35,454 bases of DNA. It comes from Streptomyces viridochromogenes DSM 40736 (GTDB taxonomy: Bacteria > Actinomycetota > Actinomycetes > Streptomycetales > Streptomycetaceae). The stretch spans positions 3,428,511-3,463,964 of the forward strand of contig NZ_GG657757.1 in NCBI RefSeq assembly GCF_000158955.1, given 5' to 3'. The translations under genes were made by a program, and so were the position numbers. The notes beneath the pieces are model-generated. The model had not been told where the DNA came from, did no database searches, and saw only the letters and a list, made by a program, of their open reading frames with translations. Positions 33,127-35,454 of this stretch are shown in pieces. Numbering within the stretch: position 1 is the first letter of the stretch; each line of letters starts with the position of its first letter.

Positions 33127-33193
33127 CTGTGGGCGGTTGTGCCGCTGGGGCGGCACGGGCGGGCGCGGCGGCACCCCGCGACGCCGGGCTGCG
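33127..33193. repeat. Dispersed ~67-bp intergenic repeat, copy 2
   Basis: About 88 percent identical to the copy at 27590-27657, including the hairpin GTGCCGC/GCGGCAC (33139-33145 and 33150-33156, loop TGGG) and the end CGCCGGGCTGCG. It lies 36 bases beyond the stop of the reverse HAD gene, again a 3'-end position. Confidence 0.75.
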
Positions 33194-33229
33194 AAGCCCC
33201 AGCCCCCAGCCCCGACGCCGAGCACCTGG

Positions 33230-33895
33230 CTACGCAGCGATCCGCTCCGCCTCCGCAACAGCCTCTTCCAACGTGTCCACGACAGGCACCCCCACCGCCT
33301 CCAGACTCGCCCGCCCGTGTGACCCCCCGGTGTACAGCACAGCCCGAGCCCCCACATGCAACGCGGCCACCGCATCGTCCGCCGCGTCCCCGATCACCAC
33401 GGTCCGCCCCGGCTCCACCCCTGTCAGCGACGCCAGATGCCGCACCATGTGCTCGGCCTTGCTGCCCCCCGACGGCCCGGTCCGCCCGTCCACCCGTATG
33501 AAGTGCGGCTCGATCCCGAACCCGCGCACCAACGGCACGAGCTCCTCATGCACGTACATGCTCAGGATCGACTGGCTGTGCCCCGCCGACCGCCACCCCG
33601 ACAGCAGCTCCACCGCCCCCACCGTGAGCCCACAGGCTCCCCGGTGCTCCGCGTAGTACCGGTGGAAGATGTCGTCCATGGCCTCCCACTCGGCTTCCGT
33701 CGGCAGCCGCCCCATCAGCCGCTCGTAGAACTTCGGCACCGGCACGCAGTACAGCTCCCGGTACTTCTCCAGCGTCAGCGGCTCCAGCCCCAGCTCGGCG
33801 AACGCCGCGTTCGTCGCCCCGATGATCGCGTCAATGTCATGGAACAGCGTCCCGTTCCAGTCCCAGACAATGTGCGCAGCCGTCTTCGTCCCCAT
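33230..33895 (-). CDS. HAD-superfamily phosphatase
   Basis: This is a small-molecule phosphatase of the haloacid dehalogenase superfamily, 221 residues from ATG 33895 (an in-frame TTG at 33925 would add ten). Motif I is VWDWNGTLFHD at 10-20: the nucleophile Asp12 is present but the usual second Asp is Asn14, a variant found in a group of actinobacterial HAD proteins. A cap helix region follows. Motif II is near SILSMY (109-114), motif III includes Lys146 and motif IV is GDAADD at 169-174. It resembles phosphoglycolate phosphatase-like enzymes; the substrate is unknown. The message may be leaderless, since no ribosome site is visible. Confidence 0.88.
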   Translation of the reverse strand: MGTKTAAHIVWDWNGTLFHDIDAIIGATNAAFAELGLEPLTLEKYRELYCVPVPKFYERLMGRLPTEAEWEAMDDIFHRYYAEHRGACGLTVGAVELLSGWRSAGHSQSILSMYVHEELVPLVRGFGIEPHFIRVDGRTGPSGGSKAEHMVRHLASLTGVEPGRTVVIGDAADDAVAALHVGARAVLYTGGSHGRASLEAVGVPVVDTLEEAVAEAERIAA

Positions 33896-33902
33896 GCCAG
33901 AA

Positions 33903-33929
33903 AACGTACCCGCCCCCACTGACAATCAA
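33903..33929 (-). promoter_or_regulatory. Possible promoter of the HAD gene (leaderless)
   Basis: Read on the reverse strand, TTGATT (33924-33929) and TACGTT (33903-33908) are 15 bases apart. The -10 ends 7 bases before the ATG at 33895, so transcription would begin at or next to the start codon. Confidence 0.4.
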
Positions 33930-33968
33930 GAGAACGGCACCTCAACGCGCCCCCGGCCAGGAGGTGGC

Positions 33969-34484
33969 TCAGGCCTCGCGCGCCACCAGGTTCGGGATCT
34001 CCTGCGTGGCGAACCACAGCAGCTCGTGGTCCTCGGCCCCGTCCACGACGAACTGCGCGTCGTCGTCCCCGGCGTCCGCCGCCGGCAGTGCCTGGGCCGC
34101 CGCCGTCACATCGGCTTCCGCGTCGTCCGCGTCGACGTGCACCGACGCCGCCTTGGCCAGCGCGACGGCACGGGAGACCCGCACCTCCCCCAGCGCCGCC
34201 GGGTCGAGGCCCCGGTCGGGGTCCGCGCTCGCGTCCCGGTCGGGCACGTCGACCGCGACCACGACCCGCCGCCGCGGCGCCTCCGGCTCGGCCGTCAGCA
34301 GCCGCAGCGAGGCCAGCGCGGCCCGGCTCAGCGCCGCGTACTCCAGCTCCTCGATGTCGTCGGAGAGGTACCACTCGCGCAGCGCGGGCGTCACCGCGTA
34401 CGCGACGAACGGCCCGGCTCCCAGCTCACCCGTCTGGTACGCCTCGGCGAGACCGGGGAGGGTCAGGGGGACGTAGACGCGCAT
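33969..34484 (-). CDS. DUF6912 family protein
   Basis: This is a conserved actinobacterial protein of 171 residues with no assigned function. From ATG 34484 it begins MRVYVPLTLPGLAEAY, followed by VAYAVTPALREWYLSDDIEE and RVVVAVDVPDRD. The family is known to me only by its place in the secA neighbourhood. An Asp/Ala-rich stretch covers about 115-145, and the chain ends WFATQEIPNLVAREA. It lies 73 bases from the HAD gene start, same strand, so the two could be one unit. A 21-bp perfect palindrome sits 26 bases upstream and may control it. Confidence 0.82.
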   Translation of the reverse strand: MRVYVPLTLPGLAEAYQTGELGAGPFVAYAVTPALREWYLSDDIEELEYAALSRAALASLRLLTAEPEAPRRRVVVAVDVPDRDASADPDRGLDPAALGEVRVSRAVALAKAASVHVDADDAEADVTAAAQALPAADAGDDDAQFVVDGAEDHELLWFATQEIPNLVAREA

Positions 34485-34779
34485 GGCTGGCCGCTTTCGT
34501 GGTCGGAAGGATCCTGAAGGGCCTTCAGGATACGTGCGGGGCGTCCCCTTTCGAGTTCCGGCCCGTGACGCCGGAAGCGTCCACACCGGTCCCGGGATTC
34601 ACCCGGTGCTCCCGCCCGGTGATGGGCTTCTCCACCCCTGAACCACCCGGATAGGTGAACATCTCAGCGCCCGCCGCCCTCGGGTCCTCTTCCTTGCTCC
34701 TGCCCCCGTCGACCCCGTACAAGATCACCAACCCGAAGTTACTCCCCGGTATCAACCGGGCCCACGAACGGGGACCCTC
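34485..34779. other. Intergenic region between DUF6912 and Rv3235-type genes
   Basis: A 295-base divergent control region. It holds the 21-bp palindrome (34511-34531) and a hairpin CCCGGT-ATCA-ACCGGG (34745-34760), 19 bases before the forward start codon. A reverse open frame at 34525-34662 is discussed as a finding but not called as a gene. Confidence 0.5.
34511..34531. promoter_or_regulatory. Perfect 21-bp palindrome
   Basis: ATCCTGAAGG (34511-34520) and its exact reverse complement CCTTCAGGAT (34522-34531) flank a single G. It sits 26 bases upstream of the DUF6912 start. The odd length and perfect arms suggest a dimeric repressor site; a terminator hairpin is possible but a one-base loop is too tight for all ten pairs. 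Confidence 0.65.
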
Positions 34780-35454
34780 ATGAACAAGGTCATGACCAGG
34801 GCACACCGCCTTCAGGCCACCGCGCCCTCCCACCCAGAGACCACCACCCCACACACCCCAGGCGACACCACCCACCCAGGAGCCCCCAAAGCCTCCGCCC
34901 CACTCACCCCCGGCGGCACCGCCCACCCAGGAGCCCCCGATGCCTCCGCTCCCCGCACGCCGGGCGGCACCGCCCCTCCCCGCACCCCTGGCGGGGGCGC
35001 CCCGCGCACCTCTGCGGGCGGCGGCCGCCCTCCGGCCTCCCCTCGCACCAGGGCCCTCCGCACCCGCCCCGCAGACACCCGCCCGCCGACGCCCTCGGGC
35101 ATCCGCCCAACGCCACGCACCCGCACAAGCTCCTCGACGCCCGCCCGCACAAAGCCCTCGCCCCACACCCGCCCCGCCCCCGCGACACCCTCCGGCCCGC
35201 CCTCGCACACCACCGCCACCCCCCACAGGCCCACTCGGGCCACCCCGGCCCCCACGACAACCAACCCCCGCGTCCCACCCCAGTCCCCTCGACGCCCGGT
35301 CGCGCCCCGCCCCCTCCCCACCGACCGCTTCGCCGACCTCCTCGTCGCCGTCCTGAGCGGCCACCGCCCCGTCCACTCGATGCTCCGCCACACCCGGGGC
35401 CGTGCCTACGACGAACTTGCCTGGCTCGCCGAGCGCGGCCCCCTGCGCACCCGC
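34780..35454 (+). CDS. Rv3235-family protein (DUF6459), 3' end beyond the window
   Basis: This is an open frame of 225 codons to the window edge, with GGGGA 5 bases before ATG 34780. The first ~180 residues are Pro/Thr/Ala/Arg-rich and disordered, starting with 17-residue repeats (PGGTAHPGAPDASAPRT). A folded domain begins with DRFADLLVAVLSGHRPVHSM followed by LRHTRGRAYDELAWLAERG, which matches the Rv3235/DUF6459 family seen beside secA in actinobacteria. Function is unknown. The disordered N-terminus is far longer than the conserved domain requires, so the start could be later, though the ribosome site supports 34780. Confidence 0.8.
   Translation, partial: MNKVMTRAHRLQATAPSHPETTTPHTPGDTTHPGAPKASAPLTPGGTAHPGAPDASAPRTPGGTAPPRTPGGGAPRTSAGGGRPPASPRTRALRTRPADTRPPTPSGIRPTPRTRTSSSTPARTKPSPHTRPAPATPSGPPSHTTATPHRPTRATPAPTTTNPRVPPQSPRRPVAPRPLPTDRFADLLVAVLSGHRPVHSMLRHTRGRAYDELAWLAERGPLRTR
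34858..34986 (+). repeat. 51-bp coding tandem repeat (2.5 copies)
   Basis: Units at 34858-34908 and 34909-34959 and a partial unit at 34960-34986 encode PGDTTHPGAPKASAPLT, PGGTAHPGAPDASAPRT and PGGTAPPRT in the disordered N-terminus of the Rv3235-type protein. Confidence 0.8.

Noticed and set aside
1..35454. Mobile elements, integrase, tRNA or rRNA genes
   Set aside because: I saw no transposase or integrase motifs, no terminal inverted repeats, and no sequence with a CCA-end cloverleaf or rRNA signature.

Overview
The window is high-GC actinobacterial DNA, almost certainly from a Streptomyces chromosome. Codon use is strongly G/C at third positions, GTG and TTG starts occur, and ATGA stop/start overlaps are common. 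The 3' part carries the very large 180-kDa-class NAD-glutamate dehydrogenase next to a DUF6912 gene and an Rv3235-type gene, an order I remember from just upstream of secA in Streptomyces. From memory the order resembles S. coelicolor around SCO2977-SCO3004; I could not check this by alignment.

Layout. (1) 1-1007: the 3' end of an FtsK/SpoIIIE-type ATPase whose P-loop lies in a different frame from the rest. (2) 1210-4827: a CUT1 sugar ABC importer operon (lipoprotein plus two permeases, no ATPase), ended by a strong hairpin. (3) 4959-15387: a co-directional cell-wall glycopolymer block with three large GT-A plus TagF-type fusion proteins and two GT-C-like polytopic membrane proteins. (4) 15377-16401: the divergent ohr/ohrR peroxide-response pair with its operator, set inside the glycopolymer island. 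(5) 16482-21021: a reverse-strand GT39-like membrane glycosyltransferase, a divergent GT2 gene that appears doubly frameshifted, and a galE-type epimerase. (6) 21031-27560: a TetR regulator divergent from a TagG/TagH exporter, followed by a fourth TagF-type protein translationally coupled to a TarS-like GT2. (7) 27729-35454: gdhB (reverse), a HAD phosphatase, a DUF6912 gene, and the start of an Rv3235-family gene that runs off the window.

How it works together (inference): GalE supplies UDP-hexose. The cytoplasmic TagF-type fusions build a glycosyl and polyol-phosphate polymer. TagGH exports it. The GT-C proteins could decorate or extend it on the outer face from lipid-linked sugars. The four TagF paralogues have degenerated in different ways. 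One has lost the GT-A DXD, one has Gln in place of the HGTP histidine, and one has lost the Lys after HGTPL. They therefore look like specialised, non-redundant partners rather than simple duplicates. No TagO, TagA, TagB, TagD or LCP ligase is in the window, so initiation and wall attachment must be encoded elsewhere.

Other structure includes a perfect 21-bp palindrome upstream of the DUF6912 gene and two copies of a ~68-bp intergenic repeat near gene ends. There is also a duplicated TetR operator with 48-bp spacing, a 25-bp tandem repeat between two TagF-type genes, and coding micro-repeats (12-bp, 15-bp and 51-bp units).
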